From positions 1 through 61,561 of the IMG/VR virus record IMGVR_UViG_3300047323_000262: a stretch of DNA of 61,561 bases. One strand, written 5' to 3'. This stretch comes from a virus. Position numbers and translations under genes: made by a program. Positions 35,412-43,122 of this stretch are shown here, one piece after another; position 1 is the first letter of the stretch; each line of letters opens with the position of its first letter. The notes under the pieces are model-generated. The model was given only the letters and a program-made list of their open reading frames with translations, was not told where the DNA came from and made no database searches.

Positions 35412-36584
35412 ATGAACCTGTTCAAAAATGCTTGTGTGTTCTCCGCCGAACTCCCGTCCCGCGACCTGATGCTCAACCACCTGGCAGAAATTCCCTTCGC
35501 GCCAGTGGGTGAAGTCATGCTGTCGCGGGCCGGCTTTATTCCCAACAGCACCACCGCCGAGCTGGTCACGCCGATTGAAGGCGGTTATTCCTTCAGTGTG
35601 CGCTTGGACGAGAAGCTATTACCAAAAGCTGCGGTGAAGCGCGCGATCAATGACGCGATCCTGGCCTACGCCGACGAGCATGAACTGGACGTCACCGACC
35701 TGGATGAAGACCTGATTGGCTTGCTCTCCGAACAAACCATGACCAAGCTGATTGCCAACGCGCTGATCAAAACCAGCATCGTGCATTGCTTCTACAGTGA
35801 GGCGGCGCAGTACCTGATTGTGCCGACCACCAGCAAGCCGCTGGCGCAGACCGTCATGAGTCTATTGATCAAGGCCGTCGGCTCGGTCAAGACGTCGACC
35901 ATTCATGTGTCGAACATCAAGGGTGGCTTGACCACGCGCCTGAAAAACTTCTTGGGCATGGACGGCGAAGACGGTGACGAAAGCGCGTTCGACGGCTTCA
36001 AGCTGGGCGATTCCTGCTTGCTGAAGATGAAAAGCGACAAGGCCAAGTTCGACATGGCCGACCTGACTGCCGCCAGTGCTGGCCTGCGTGAAGCGCTGAA
36101 CGGCGACATGGAAGTGGAGCTGATGGAACTGATCCACGAAGGCGTCGCCTTCAAGCTGACCCACGACTTCAAGCTGCGCGGTATCCAGTTCCTCAACGAA
36201 CTGAGCGAAGAGGAAGCCGAGAAGCTGGACGGTGCCGACAGCGCCTTTGCCTGGCGCCTGGTCGCGGCCACGCAGTTGCTGCAAGTGGTGGCGCTGATCG
36301 AGGCCATCTGCGCGCTGTTCGAGTACAAGCGCGAGCCGCTGACCGAGGCGCATATCCAGACCGCACCAGCGCCAGCCGAGCCAGCCGAGGTGGATGAAAC
36401 GATCGACGCGCTGTATTACGACGCGGTGAAGTTCGTCCGTGAATCCAGTCGCGCCAGCATCAGCGCCGTGCAACGTCAGTTCAAGATCGGCTACAACCGC
36501 GCATGCCGTTTGATCGAACGCATGGAACTCGAGGATGTCATTACGCCAATGAACACCAACGGCTCGCGCGAAGTGATGTTCTAA
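35412..36584 (+). CDS. RdgC-like protein fused to an FtsK gamma-like DNA-recognition domain
   Basis: The 390-residue protein resembles RdgC over residues ~1-300 (start M-N-L-F-K-N-A, then F-A-P-V-G, G-Y-S-F-S-V-R-L-D-E-K-L-L-P and helix repeats). The last ~60 residues (about 331-390) match the FtsK gamma winged helix: F-V-R-E-S-S-R-A-S-I-S-A-V-Q-R-Q-F-K-I-G-Y-N-R-A with R-L-I-E-R-M-E. A short Pro/Ala linker separates them. RdgC forms a DNA-encircling ring that limits RecA; FtsK gamma reads KOPS. The combination suggests a targeted ring protein. Confidence 0.75.
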   Translation: MNLFKNACVFSAELPSRDLMLNHLAEIPFAPVGEVMLSRAGFIPNSTTAELVTPIEGGYSFSVRLDEKLLPKAAVKRAINDAILAYADEHELDVTDLDEDLIGLLSEQTMTKLIANALIKTSIVHCFYSEAAQYLIVPTTSKPLAQTVMSLLIKAVGSVKTSTIHVSNIKGGLTTRLKNFLGMDGEDGDESAFDGFKLGDSCLLKMKSDKAKFDMADLTAASAGLREALNGDMEVELMELIHEGVAFKLTHDFKLRGIQFLNELSEEEAEKLDGADSAFAWRLVAATQLLQVVALIEAICALFEYKREPLTEAHIQTAPAPAEPAEVDETIDALYYDAVKFVRESSRASISAVQRQFKIGYNRACRLIERMELEDVITPMNTNGSREVMF

Positions 36585-36586
36585 GC

Positions 36587-36784
36587 ATGCCCGTGTATGA
36601 CATGAACGACGTCATGGTCTGCTTGGCGCTCGCTCTTCGCATTCACGGGTCTGACGCGGCGGTCATTGCGACCGCCCACCGTCTACGGCCTAAAGTGCGG
36701 CGCGACCTGCAACCGCTGGTGAATAAGATCATTCGGTGCGGTTCCCCGGGCCGGTTCGTTGAAGCGTTTTTGAGGGAGTGGTGA
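36587..36784 (+). CDS. Small hypothetical protein
   Basis: The 65-residue protein is helical with a basic middle (R-L-R-P-K-V-R-R-D) and no recognised domain. ATG 36587 lies two bases after the RdgC-like stop and its TGA overlaps the next ATG, so it is co-translated with the replication/recombination genes. Confidence 0.55.
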   Translation: MPVYDMNDVMVCLALALRIHGSDAAVIATAHRLRPKVRRDLQPLVNKIIRCGSPGRFVEAFLREW

Positions 36785-37257
36785 TGAAAGGTTACTTCCG
36801 CAAGATGCCAGGCGGCACGCTGGTGCCGGACAATGACGAAACCGTGGCTTACCTGCAAAAGATCAAGACCGGCGCGGTGTTGAGCGGCGAGTTTGTCCAG
36901 CCGCGCAATTACAAGTTCCTTTCGAAAACCATGTGCCTGTTTCAATACTGCTTTGAGGTGTTTGCCGAGCAGATGGAAGAGAGCATGGTGGAATACAAAG
37001 GCCTGAAGGCTGAGCCATCGCTGGATCGATTCCGCAAAGATCTGACCATTCTGGCCGGGCATTACACGGCCACGTTCGACATCACCGGGGCGCTGAAACT
37101 GGAAGCCAAGAGCCTCAGTTACGGTAAGTGTTCGGAGCAGGAAGCCGAACGTATTTACAGTGATGTTATCAACGCCGCGCTTAAGCAAGTGTTCAAGCTG
37201 AGCATGACCGAGCAAGAGTTGAAACTGGTCGTTGACCAAATATTGGGGTACGCATGA
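36784..37257 (+). CDS. DUF1367-family protein
   Basis: The 157-residue protein has the DUF1367 pattern: G-G-x-L-V-P-D-N-D-E-T near the start, L-S-G-E-F-V-Q-P-R-N-Y-K-F-L-S-K-T, and F-R-K-D-L-T-I-L-A-G-H-Y. This family occurs beside nin-region recombination genes, and here directly precedes the NinG-like gene with an ATGA overlap. Its biochemical role is not known. Confidence 0.85.
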   Translation: MKGYFRKMPGGTLVPDNDETVAYLQKIKTGAVLSGEFVQPRNYKFLSKTMCLFQYCFEVFAEQMEESMVEYKGLKAEPSLDRFRKDLTILAGHYTATFDITGALKLEAKSLSYGKCSEQEAERIYSDVINAALKQVFKLSMTEQELKLVVDQILGYA

Positions 37258-37859
37258 GTCTCAAGGAAAGGAAGGCGCCAAGGGCGAAGAAGTGCAAGAA
37301 CCCAGCCTGCGCCATCAGCTTCACGCCGCAGCGCTTGGGTCAGGCGGTATGCAGTCCAAAGTGCGGCCTTGCCATCAAGGACGTGAACCAGGACAAGGCG
37401 CGCAAAGCCATAGCTAATGTTCAACGCAAGGAAGTCAAGGCGCAAAAGGAGAAGCTGAAGACTCGGGCCGAGCACCTCAAGGACACGCAGATCGCATTCA
37501 ACGCTTGGGTGCGCGTGCGGGACGCCGAGTTGCCGTGCATCAGTTGCGGCCGGCACCACCAGGGCAAATATGATGCAGGGCACTACCGCACCGTCGGCAG
37601 CAACCCTGCACTGCGCTTCGAGCCGCTGAACTGCCACCGTCAGTGCTCACCGTGCAACACCCAGCTCTCAGGGAACATCGTGAATTACCGTATTGAGCTG
37701 GTGAAACGGATCGGCGCCGAGCTTGTCGAGTGGCTGGAAGGCCCGCACGAACCGAAGCGCTACACCATCGAAGACCTGAAAACCATCAAGGCCCATTACC
37801 GGGCACAATGCCGCGAACTGAAGACGGCGCTCGGGGTTTCGCTCGCCGAAAGTGGTTAG
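37254..37859 (+). CDS. ninG: NinG-family recombination protein
   Basis: The 201-residue protein resembles lambda NinG (Rap): an N-terminal zinc motif C-x(4)-C (about 14-19) with a second Cys pair at 33 and 37, then F-N-A-W-V-R-V-R-D and C-I-S-C-G-R with D-A-G-H-Y-R and N-C-H-R-Q-C-S-P-C-N, the HNH-like zinc core. Rap cuts Holliday junctions and D-loops. It completes a set with RecT, the exonuclease and SSB. Confidence 0.88.
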   Translation: MSLKERKAPRAKKCKNPACAISFTPQRLGQAVCSPKCGLAIKDVNQDKARKAIANVQRKEVKAQKEKLKTRAEHLKDTQIAFNAWVRVRDAELPCISCGRHHQGKYDAGHYRTVGSNPALRFEPLNCHRQCSPCNTQLSGNIVNYRIELVKRIGAELVEWLEGPHEPKRYTIEDLKTIKAHYRAQCRELKTALGVSLAESG

Positions 37860-37894
37860 GTTTTCTATCCGTCGGTCATGTCAAGAAAAATAAC

Positions 37895-38077
37895 TGCTAT
37901 ATCTGGTTGGAGTGCCGCGAGTTTTAAGCGGTACACTCCCGCCGCGTTCAAAAAAACGTAAACGCCCACCTTGGCGGGTGGTACTATTGGCAACAGGTCT
38001 TTCCAAGATCAGTGCAGGGTCGTTGCCTCCCTGTCCGCCAACACCTTCGGGTGACTGCTCTTGGAAAGGCCTTTTTT
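37895..38077 (+). ncRNA. Candidate structured non-coding RNA or leader with terminator
   Basis: An extended -10 (TGCTATATC, 37895-37903) would start transcription near 37910, exactly at a hairpin (37909-37914 with 37934-37939, plus CCGC/GCGG inside). A second hairpin lies near 37964-37980. A 14-bp stem then pairs 37995-38008 with 38059-38072 and encloses two hairpins: CAGGG/CCCTG (38015-38033) and CACC-TTCG-GGTG (38042-38053, a UUCG tetraloop). Six T residues follow at 38072-38077. It precedes the replication genes, so it may be a stand-alone sRNA or an attenuator/antiterminator leader. Confidence 0.6.
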
Positions 38078-38100
38078 GTGGGCTCTAAAAAGTGAAAGGA

Positions 38101-38322
38101 ATGAATTCACAGTGCGCATCCATCCTCAAATGGCTGCGCGACGGTAAACCCATCACCCCCTTGTTGGCTCTGGATCAGTTCGGCTGTTTCCGTTTGGCCG
38201 CACGCATCAATGACCTGAAAGCCTCCGGTCACACCATCGATTCAACCATGATCACCGTGACCAATCGCGACGGCAGCCACTCCAAGGTCGCCGAGTATCG
38301 GTTGTGCGGGGTGACAGCATGA
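38101..38322 (+). CDS. Small HTH DNA-binding protein
   Basis: The 73-residue protein reads as a winged helix: C-A-S-I-L-K-W-L-R-D-G-K-P-I-T-P-L-L-A-L-D-Q-F-G-C-F-R-L-A-A-R, then I-N-D-L-K and H-T-I. This form is common in phage replication regions. The start is uncertain: ATG 38101 abuts an AAAGGA, while GTG 38092 has no ribosome site. It probably regulates the replication genes downstream. Confidence 0.7.
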   Translation: MNSQCASILKWLRDGKPITPLLALDQFGCFRLAARINDLKASGHTIDSTMITVTNRDGSHSKVAEYRLCGVTA

Positions 38323-38726
38323 CTCCCTCTTGCAGTAACGCCATCTACCGCACCGCACGCCGCCAGCACACTTGCGTGGAATGCCGCGCCACCATTCAGC
38401 CAGGCGACGTCTACGAGTACGTTTCCGGTGTGTGGGACGGCACGCCTGACAGCTTCAAGACCTGCATGGCCTGCATCGATGCCCGCAACTTCTACGAGGG
38501 CGATTGCGACTCGGCATTGTTTCGTGAGGTTTGGGATATTGGCGCCTACACCTTCACCCAGTTGGAACAAGACCTGATGGATTTTGCTGTCGATTGCCGG
38601 CCAGGCACCGGCCTCAAGTTCGGCGCCTATCGCCGGGCGATTGAAATTCGACGGCGCCGGGATGCGGCGCGAGGTCAATACAACCAGGGGCTGGCAATCA
38701 AGGCAGCAGAACGGGGTGAGGTATGA
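38319..38726 (+). CDS. Zinc-binding hypothetical protein
   Basis: The 135-residue protein has two Cys pairs, C-V-E-C (near 19-22) and C-M-A-C (near 47-50), framing a beta segment (Q-P-G-D-V-Y-E-Y-V-S-G), so a single zinc knuckle is likely. ATG overlaps the previous stop (ATGA) and it ends in an overlap with the O-like gene. Function is not known. Confidence 0.7.
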   Translation: MTPSCSNAIYRTARRQHTCVECRATIQPGDVYEYVSGVWDGTPDSFKTCMACIDARNFYEGDCDSALFREVWDIGAYTFTQLEQDLMDFAVDCRPGTGLKFGAYRRAIEIRRRRDAARGQYNQGLAIKAAERGEV

Positions 38727-39544
38727 GCATGGAACGCAAGTTTAAGGGGGTGTGGATTCCAGCTGACACCTGGCTTGATCGCAACCTGTCGATTACCGAG
38801 AAGGTCATGATGGTAGAAATTGGCAGCTTGGAGACTGATGCCAGAGGCTGCTACGCCAGTAATGCGCACTTTGCGGAGTTCTTCGGTCTGTCAATTTCCC
38901 GCGTGTCCGAGATCATCAGCGGCCTTGCAGCTAAAGGCATGCTGGACGTCGAACAGATTCGAGAAGGCAAGCGAGTTATTGAGCGCAGAATTCGCGTGGT
39001 TCCGGTAGAAACTGATCGCCGGCAAGACCAATCGAACCCCTTCGATAAATCGAATACCCCTTCGGAAAACGCTGCGAACCCCTTCGGAAAACACGTAGAA
39101 CCCCCTTCGGAAAACACGCAGGGAAGTAATACAAAGATCTTGAGTAATACAAAGAGCAATAAAGCATTGTCGGAAAAGGCTCAGGCTGAAAAGGGTTTGC
39201 TCGATGCGGTCGAGGCCTTTGATCTATTCTGGAAATCGAGCCTGAAGAACGGCAGCAAGAAAAAAGCGTTTGAACTGTTCCAGGCGTATTGCAAGCGGAC
39301 CAAGACCGCGCCAATGGCGTTTGCCATGGTCCTGATCAACGACACGGCAGCGCGCAAGAAGGCCCAGCAGTTCGGTTTCGACAAGCTGCACATCACGACC
39401 TACCTGAGCCAGGAACGCTGGAGCGACCAGGTGCCAGCCGCCGAGACGGGCAAACCATCCGCCTTTGCCACCGACTTCGATGGCAAAACCTACACGGGCA
39501 CCGCCAATGACGATTTCGCTGATATCTTCAAGGATGACGAGTGA
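38723..39544 (+). CDS. Replication initiator, lambda O-like
   Basis: The 273-residue protein has an N-terminal winged-helix domain (about 1-95; H-F-A-E-F-F-G-L-S-I-S-R-V-S-E-I-I-S-G-L binds DNA), a Ser/Asn/Pro-rich hinge (about 100-150) and a C-terminal helical domain (about 155-230) that would meet the helicase or loader. The hinge is encoded by tandem iterons and an AT-rich region, the lambda O layout in which the origin lies inside the gene. A DnaC-like loader follows. Confidence 0.8.
   Translation: MSMERKFKGVWIPADTWLDRNLSITEKVMMVEIGSLETDARGCYASNAHFAEFFGLSISRVSEIISGLAAKGMLDVEQIREGKRVIERRIRVVPVETDRRQDQSNPFDKSNTPSENAANPFGKHVEPPSENTQGSNTKILSNTKSNKALSEKAQAEKGLLDAVEAFDLFWKSSLKNGSKKKAFELFQAYCKRTKTAPMAFAMVLINDTAARKKAQQFGFDKLHITTYLSQERWSDQVPAAETGKPSAFATDFDGKTYTGTANDDFADIFKDDE
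39033..39165 (+). other. Candidate replication origin: four iterons plus AT-rich direct repeats
   Basis: Four repeats with a CCCTTCG core start at 39038, 39058, 39080 and 39103 (20-23 bp apart); the last three share a fuller CCCTTCGGAAAAC. Immediately downstream is an AT-rich stretch with a 13-bp direct repeat AGTAATACAAAGA at 39125 and 39143. Iterons plus an unwinding region inside the initiator gene copy the lambda ori plan. Confidence 0.7.
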
Positions 39545-39548
39545 GCCC

Positions 39549-40532
39549 ATGGACGACCTAACCCTAGTCAGTGTTCGCGGGTTTTGCACAAAAGAGGACG
39601 GCAAAGGCCATGGTGCGTGGTCGCATGAAGTGCCGCGCATCAGCGCTGAGCAGGCCAAGGGCCAGTGCCCACACTGCGGTCCAGAGTTCAAGCCGGTACG
39701 CATCGAGATTGTCGAGCTGACGGGCACTTGCGAGCATCACGGCGACTGGATCAATCCGGTGCCGACGGTGCTGGCCAGCCGCATGGCCGACCGCTGCCCG
39801 ACCTGCGCTATCGAATCCGGGCAGGCCAAGGATCGCGAGCAGGCCCAAGCGCAACGCACCGCGGTGATCGGCAAGCGGGCCGCGCATATGCGCCGCCTGT
39901 TCGACGGCGCCGAGATTCCCAAGCGCTTTACCGGTCGCAGCTTCGAGAACTATCGCCTGGAAGACGGCAATGCCGACCAGGCCAAGGCGCTGCACCGGGC
40001 GACGAAGTTCGCGGCCAACTTCCCGCAGGCCATGGAGCGGGGGGCCAACTTCGTGTTTTGCGGCAAACCCGGCTCGGGCAAAACCCACCTAGCCTGCGCC
40101 ATCGGCAACGCGGTGATGCGCAATCACGGCGCCTCGGTGCTGTTCGTGACCGTGTTCGATGTGATCCAGCGCGTCAAAGCGACCTACAGCGACAAGGACC
40201 AATCGGAGCGCACGGTGATGCGCAGCTTTGCCGAGGCCGATCTGTTGATTCTCGACGAGGTGGGGGTGCAGTTCGGCACCGATTACGAGAAAGTGATCAT
40301 CACCGACCTGATCAACCGTCGTTACAACGACATGCGCCCGACGCTGATCCTGTCCAACCTGGACGAGGTCGAGCTGGGCCAGTACCTGGGCGAACGGGTC
40401 ATGGACCGCATGTTTGAGGGCGGCGGCGGGGTGATCGCCTTCGGCTGGGGCAGCTACCGGGCCAAGGTGGCGAAGGATGAAGACTTGCCGCGCGGCGACT
40501 ATCAAGCCCCGGAATGGATGCAAGGCGAGTAA
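39549..40532 (+). CDS. DnaC-like helicase loader with N-terminal zinc fingers
   Basis: The 327-residue protein has an AAA+ domain (about 145-310): Walker A G-K-P-G-S-G-K-T-H, Walker B L-L-I-L-D-E-V-G, and R-Y-N-D-M-R-P-T-L-I-L-S-N-L. It is longer than DnaC (245) due to an N-terminal extension (about 1-100) with C-P-H-C, C-E-H-H and C-P-T-C motifs. ATG 39549 follows the O-like stop. It would load host DnaB at the adjacent origin. Confidence 0.88.
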   Translation: MDDLTLVSVRGFCTKEDGKGHGAWSHEVPRISAEQAKGQCPHCGPEFKPVRIEIVELTGTCEHHGDWINPVPTVLASRMADRCPTCAIESGQAKDREQAQAQRTAVIGKRAAHMRRLFDGAEIPKRFTGRSFENYRLEDGNADQAKALHRATKFAANFPQAMERGANFVFCGKPGSGKTHLACAIGNAVMRNHGASVLFVTVFDVIQRVKATYSDKDQSERTVMRSFAEADLLILDEVGVQFGTDYEKVIITDLINRRYNDMRPTLILSNLDEVELGQYLGERVMDRMFEGGGGVIAFGWGSYRAKVAKDEDLPRGDYQAPEWMQGE

Positions 40533-40539
40533 GGTGGTG

Positions 40540-40568
40540 CCTGGCAATGGTATAAAACCCTTGCCAGG
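40540..40568. repeat. Strong inverted repeat after the loader gene
   Basis: CCTGGCAA pairs with TTGCCAGG, with an inner GGT/ACC pairing around ATAAA. No T-run follows on either strand, so it is not a typical terminator. The 198-bp gap it sits in (40533-40730) shows no other clear gene; a short in-frame extension of the next gene lacks a ribosome site. Confidence 0.55.
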
Positions 40569-40730
40569 CTTTGCCGCTGCCATGCAGGCGCGATGAACAG
40601 CGCTCCAGGTAGGCGGATGTACCGGCCAAGCACGAAACAGGGCTTAAGCGCGCTCTCAGAGCGTTACAGAAAAATGACTAGCTGGGCGAGCCGGGACCGT
40701 CGGGAGGGGCGGCACCGAAGGAGAACAGAC

Positions 40731-40895
40731 ATGATCAATTACGTGAAAGGGTACGGGGTGTTGGCGGGATACGTGGCGCTGACCCATGCGCTGGGGGTGA
40801 ACTACTGGCAGGTAGAACCCGCCAGTCGGCCTTGGTGGATGCTCGGCGCGCTGGCGGTGCTGCTGTTGGCGCCAAGGCGGCGCCAGGTGGCTTAG
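40731..40895 (+). CDS. Small membrane protein
   Basis: The 54-residue protein has two hydrophobic segments (about 8-24 and 34-47) and a basic C-terminus (P-R-R-R-Q), giving an N-in C-in hairpin. ATG 40731 follows AAGGAG. It is the last plus-strand gene before the strand switch. No family is recognised. Confidence 0.6.
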   Translation: MINYVKGYGVLAGYVALTHALGVNYWQVEPASRPWWMLGALAVLLLAPRRRQVA

Positions 40896-41053
40896 GGTTT
40901 CTTCAGCCAGGTTAAACCCTCGTTACGGCAACGGCGGATATGACGCATCAGCCAGTACACGCTCAGGCCGAAGTGCAGGGACAGCAATTTCCATGACACG
41001 CCTTCTTGGCGCAGCTCGTAGATCAGCGCCATGTCTTGCCGGCCCAAGGTCAT
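40892..41053 (-). CDS. Small HTH protein
   Basis: The 53-residue protein contains E-L-R-Q-E-G-V-S-W-K-L-L-S-L-H-F-G-L-S-V-Y-W-L, an HTH-like pattern. ATG 41053 has AAGG upstream; a TTG at 41098 overlapping the previous stop (TTGA) would add 15 residues and is also possible. It may be a small regulator of the minus-strand accessory block. Confidence 0.5.
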   Translation of the reverse strand: MTLGRQDMALIYELRQEGVSWKLLSLHFGLSVYWLMRHIRRCRNEGLTWLKKP

Positions 41054-41094
41054 GTTCAGGCCTTGGCGCCGGCTTGTGGTTGCATCAGGCACGC

Positions 41095-41895
41095 TCAATC
41101 CCCGCCCATCATGTCGTCACCATGGCATTCGCCATTGCAGCCACGCTGAAAACAGAACGAGCAGGCTGGCTCGATCTTGTTAAAAGTCGCCGATGGTACG
41201 AACTTCCTGATGGCGGCCATATCTTCGGCCGACCATTGGTGGTCATCGCCATAAACCAGCGCGGCCAAGTCAGTGTCAGCAGGAATGACACGGCTGACGC
41301 GCTCGCGATGCTCCAAGCTTTGCAGTGTCAGGCCGTTGGCGTCGCGCTTGAACACGGCGGTCGCGGTCATATCACCGCCAGGCTCGCCTTGGTCGATACC
41401 GATAACCGGCGCTGGCTGCGAGGTGTGGACAATTCGCGTCGACCATCCGCCACGCCTTGCGTATTCCTCAAAAACCTCTTTGCTTACATCTGTCCAGCTC
41501 GTCGACGAAACGTTTACGCCGAACTGATAGATCGGCTCGCCCTGTCCACCCTTCAGCCGATCGATTTCAGACTGTAGTTCTTCAACCTGCTCAACGGAAC
41601 TGGCTAGGCGTACGTTAGTTTCAGCTAACTCGGCTTGCAGCTCGGAGAGTTCGGGCGGTGCGGTATACAGCTGTGCCACGCAGTCATCGGTAGCGAAATA
41701 GCCGCGACCATAATCCTGCACCGTAACGTCTTCGCAGTTCTCAAGCAGGATCGCGTCCACCGGCTGGCGCTCGACGACAGGGGCTTCTAACAGCGCTACC
41801 AAGTCCGCATAAAGCTGCGAAGGCTGAGCTTCGTCGTTCGCTCGGATACAGCGCTCTAGCAACTCGCGCGGAACACCATCAATTTTACTGCTCAT
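41095..41895 (-). CDS. Ea22-like accessory protein
   Basis: The 266-residue protein has an Asn/Asp/Glu-rich N-terminus, a short coiled coil (about 80-115), and a C-terminal region with W-S-A-E-D-M-A-A-I and a Cys motif C-S-F-C-F-Q-R-G-C. This is the modular, low-conservation architecture of Ea22/Ead-like proteins. AAGGAG precedes ATG 41895. Function is unknown. Confidence 0.6.
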   Translation of the reverse strand: MSSKIDGVPRELLERCIRANDEAQPSQLYADLVALLEAPVVERQPVDAILLENCEDVTVQDYGRGYFATDDCVAQLYTAPPELSELQAELAETNVRLASSVEQVEELQSEIDRLKGGQGEPIYQFGVNVSSTSWTDVSKEVFEEYARRGGWSTRIVHTSQPAPVIGIDQGEPGGDMTATAVFKRDANGLTLQSLEHRERVSRVIPADTDLAALVYGDDHQWSAEDMAAIRKFVPSATFNKIEPACSFCFQRGCNGECHGDDMMGGD

Positions 41896-41906
41896 TCGCT
41901 TGCTCC

Positions 41907-42068
41907 TTATCCCCAGTAACTCATGTCTTCATCGACGCCATCTTTCGGCGACATTTCCCACTTGATTGCGTAGGTCTCATACAACGACTCGCACATATCC
42001 CAGCGAGCAAAACCGGCGCGTTTGTACATGTACAAGTAGGCGCGGAATATCCAGAAGAACTTTTTCAT
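41907..42068 (-). CDS. Small hypothetical aromatic-rich protein
   Basis: This 53-residue ORF reads M-K-K-F-F-W-I-F-R-A-Y and is rich in aromatic residues (W, Y, F). GGGAG precedes ATG 42068, which overlaps the stop of the upstream gene (ATGA), and it ends 11 bp before the next gene's start. Both neighbours support expression. A membrane-interacting N-terminus is possible. Confidence 0.6.
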   Translation of the reverse strand: MKKFFWIFRAYLYMYKRAGFARWDMCESLYETYAIKWEMSPKDGVDEDMSYWG

Positions 42069-42676
42069 TCGCTTGCTCCCGATTCGGTGGGTTTGCTCAG
42101 TTCAGCCGCAGCATCCATAGCCAGCGTCCCAACTTGGCGAACATCTGCAAGGCTTGCAAAATGCTTCAGCAGGCTGATGAGTCGCACATTCCGCTGCTCG
42201 GCGGCTGTCAGGTCGCGTCGAGCCTTTGTTTCTTCAGCGATCCAGTAGCTACGTCTGGCGCGAAGATGGACATGCAGTTTCAGCAGCGTTCCTCGGTCCT
42301 TGTGTGCCTTGGCCAGCTCTTCCCGCAGCGCAGCCAGTTCGGATTGTTCAGAACGGGCGCGCTCTTGCCAGGTCGACCAGTAGGTGGCCATGGGGTCGGC
42401 GGCTAGGTACGCACGAAAAGCGGCCTCTTCCTTGGTCGGTTCGGGGCAGTCTTTGAAGAAGTCCGAGTGCGGGACATGCTCGGCGCCTTTCGCGCTGACC
42501 AGCATCACGCCGACGCCATGGTTAACGGCGTCCAGCATCGCCGGCAGCATCGCTAGCCGTCCAGCCGGCAGAGGCGTCAAGCCGCCAGCCTTGCCAGTCT
42601 CGTCGCACCACTCGCAGCGGCCGCCAAAAACGGTGTCAACCTTAGTGCCGTTGCACAATTCGCATTTGTCAGTCAT
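42065..42676 (-). CDS. Accessory protein with zinc finger and coiled coil
   Basis: The 203-residue protein begins with C-E-L-C and a second Cys pair C-E-W-C (about 5-24, a DnaJ-type zinc motif). It then has a central region (D-A-V-N-H-G-V-G-V) and a coiled coil (about 110-175). I chose ATG 42676, which overlaps the preceding small gene by 8 bp and has GGAG. Such mosaics are usual in the ead/ea22 region; the role is unknown. Confidence 0.6.
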   Translation of the reverse strand: MTDKCELCNGTKVDTVFGGRCEWCDETGKAGGLTPLPAGRLAMLPAMLDAVNHGVGVMLVSAKGAEHVPHSDFFKDCPEPTKEEAAFRAYLAADPMATYWSTWQERARSEQSELAALREELAKAHKDRGTLLKLHVHLRARRSYWIAEETKARRDLTAAEQRNVRLISLLKHFASLADVRQVGTLAMDAAAELSKPTESGASE

Positions 42677-42821
42677 AGCGGTGACTCCGTGAGCGCTCGA
42701 TTTCATCTGATCCGTCATCGCCGTCAGGCTCGAACTCGTCGTTGGGTTCTTCGGGGTCGATCGGTTTCCGTGGTGGCGGCACGTACAGCGGCGCGCGCGG
42801 TTTGTCGTCAGGGGTTGGCAT
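42669..42821 (-). CDS. Small acidic, proline-rich protein
   Basis: This 50-residue ORF is Pro-rich in its first half (R-A-P-L-Y-V-P-P-P-R-K-P) and acidic in its second (E-P-D-G-D-D-G-S-D-E). AAGG lies before ATG 42821, its start overlaps the upstream gene by 14 bp, and its stop overlaps the next start (ATGACTGA). It is likely disordered. Coupling on both ends supports it as a gene. Confidence 0.55.
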   Translation of the reverse strand: MPTPDDKPRAPLYVPPPRKPIDPEEPNDEFEPDGDDGSDEIERSRSHRYD

Positions 42822-43122
42822 GACCTTTCCTCAGTGCTTCGAGTTGGCGGCGTTGCTCGCCAGCGTCACGGCGGTGTGACTCGCGCCACTCGATTTGTAG
42901 TTCCAGCAAACGGATGTCCCCGGCTGGCGTGGTTTTGTAGTAATCCCCCGAGTCATCATCGGCGACCTTAACCAGGTGCCCGGCTTCGACGCCATCCGCA
43001 ACAAGGCCGGACAGGTCGGAGAAAATCTTGGATTCCTTCGGTTGAACGTGCAGCCCCTGGCGCTGGCTGGCGAAGTACAGGGTTTTTTCTTCGGTGTAGA
43101 ACATCCGGCCGGCCTTTTTCAT
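42808..43122 (-). CDS. Hypothetical accessory protein
   Basis: The 104-residue protein looks like a compact alpha/beta fold followed by a helical, charged C-terminus; D-D-S-G-D-Y-Y-K-T-T-P-A-G lies in the middle. GGAG precedes ATG 43122 and the gene is coupled by ATGA to its upstream neighbour. No family is recognised. Confidence 0.6.
   Translation of the reverse strand: MKKAGRMFYTEEKTLYFASQRQGLHVQPKESKIFSDLSGLVADGVEAGHLVKVADDDSGDYYKTTPAGDIRLLELQIEWRESHRRDAGEQRRQLEALRKGHANP

Noticed and set aside
38042-38077. Simple terminator only
   Set aside because: The 14-bp closing stem encloses two further hairpins and follows a positioned -10, so a plain terminator does not explain the structure, though termination may still occur.
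39033-39118. CRISPR-like array
   Set aside because: The four repeats are short and nearly contiguous, with no uniform spacers; they lie in the initiator gene and fit replication iterons.
40593-40730. N-terminal extension of the small membrane protein from 40593
   Set aside because: Arg/Ser-rich sequence without a ribosome site; AAGGAG lies at the internal ATG 40731.
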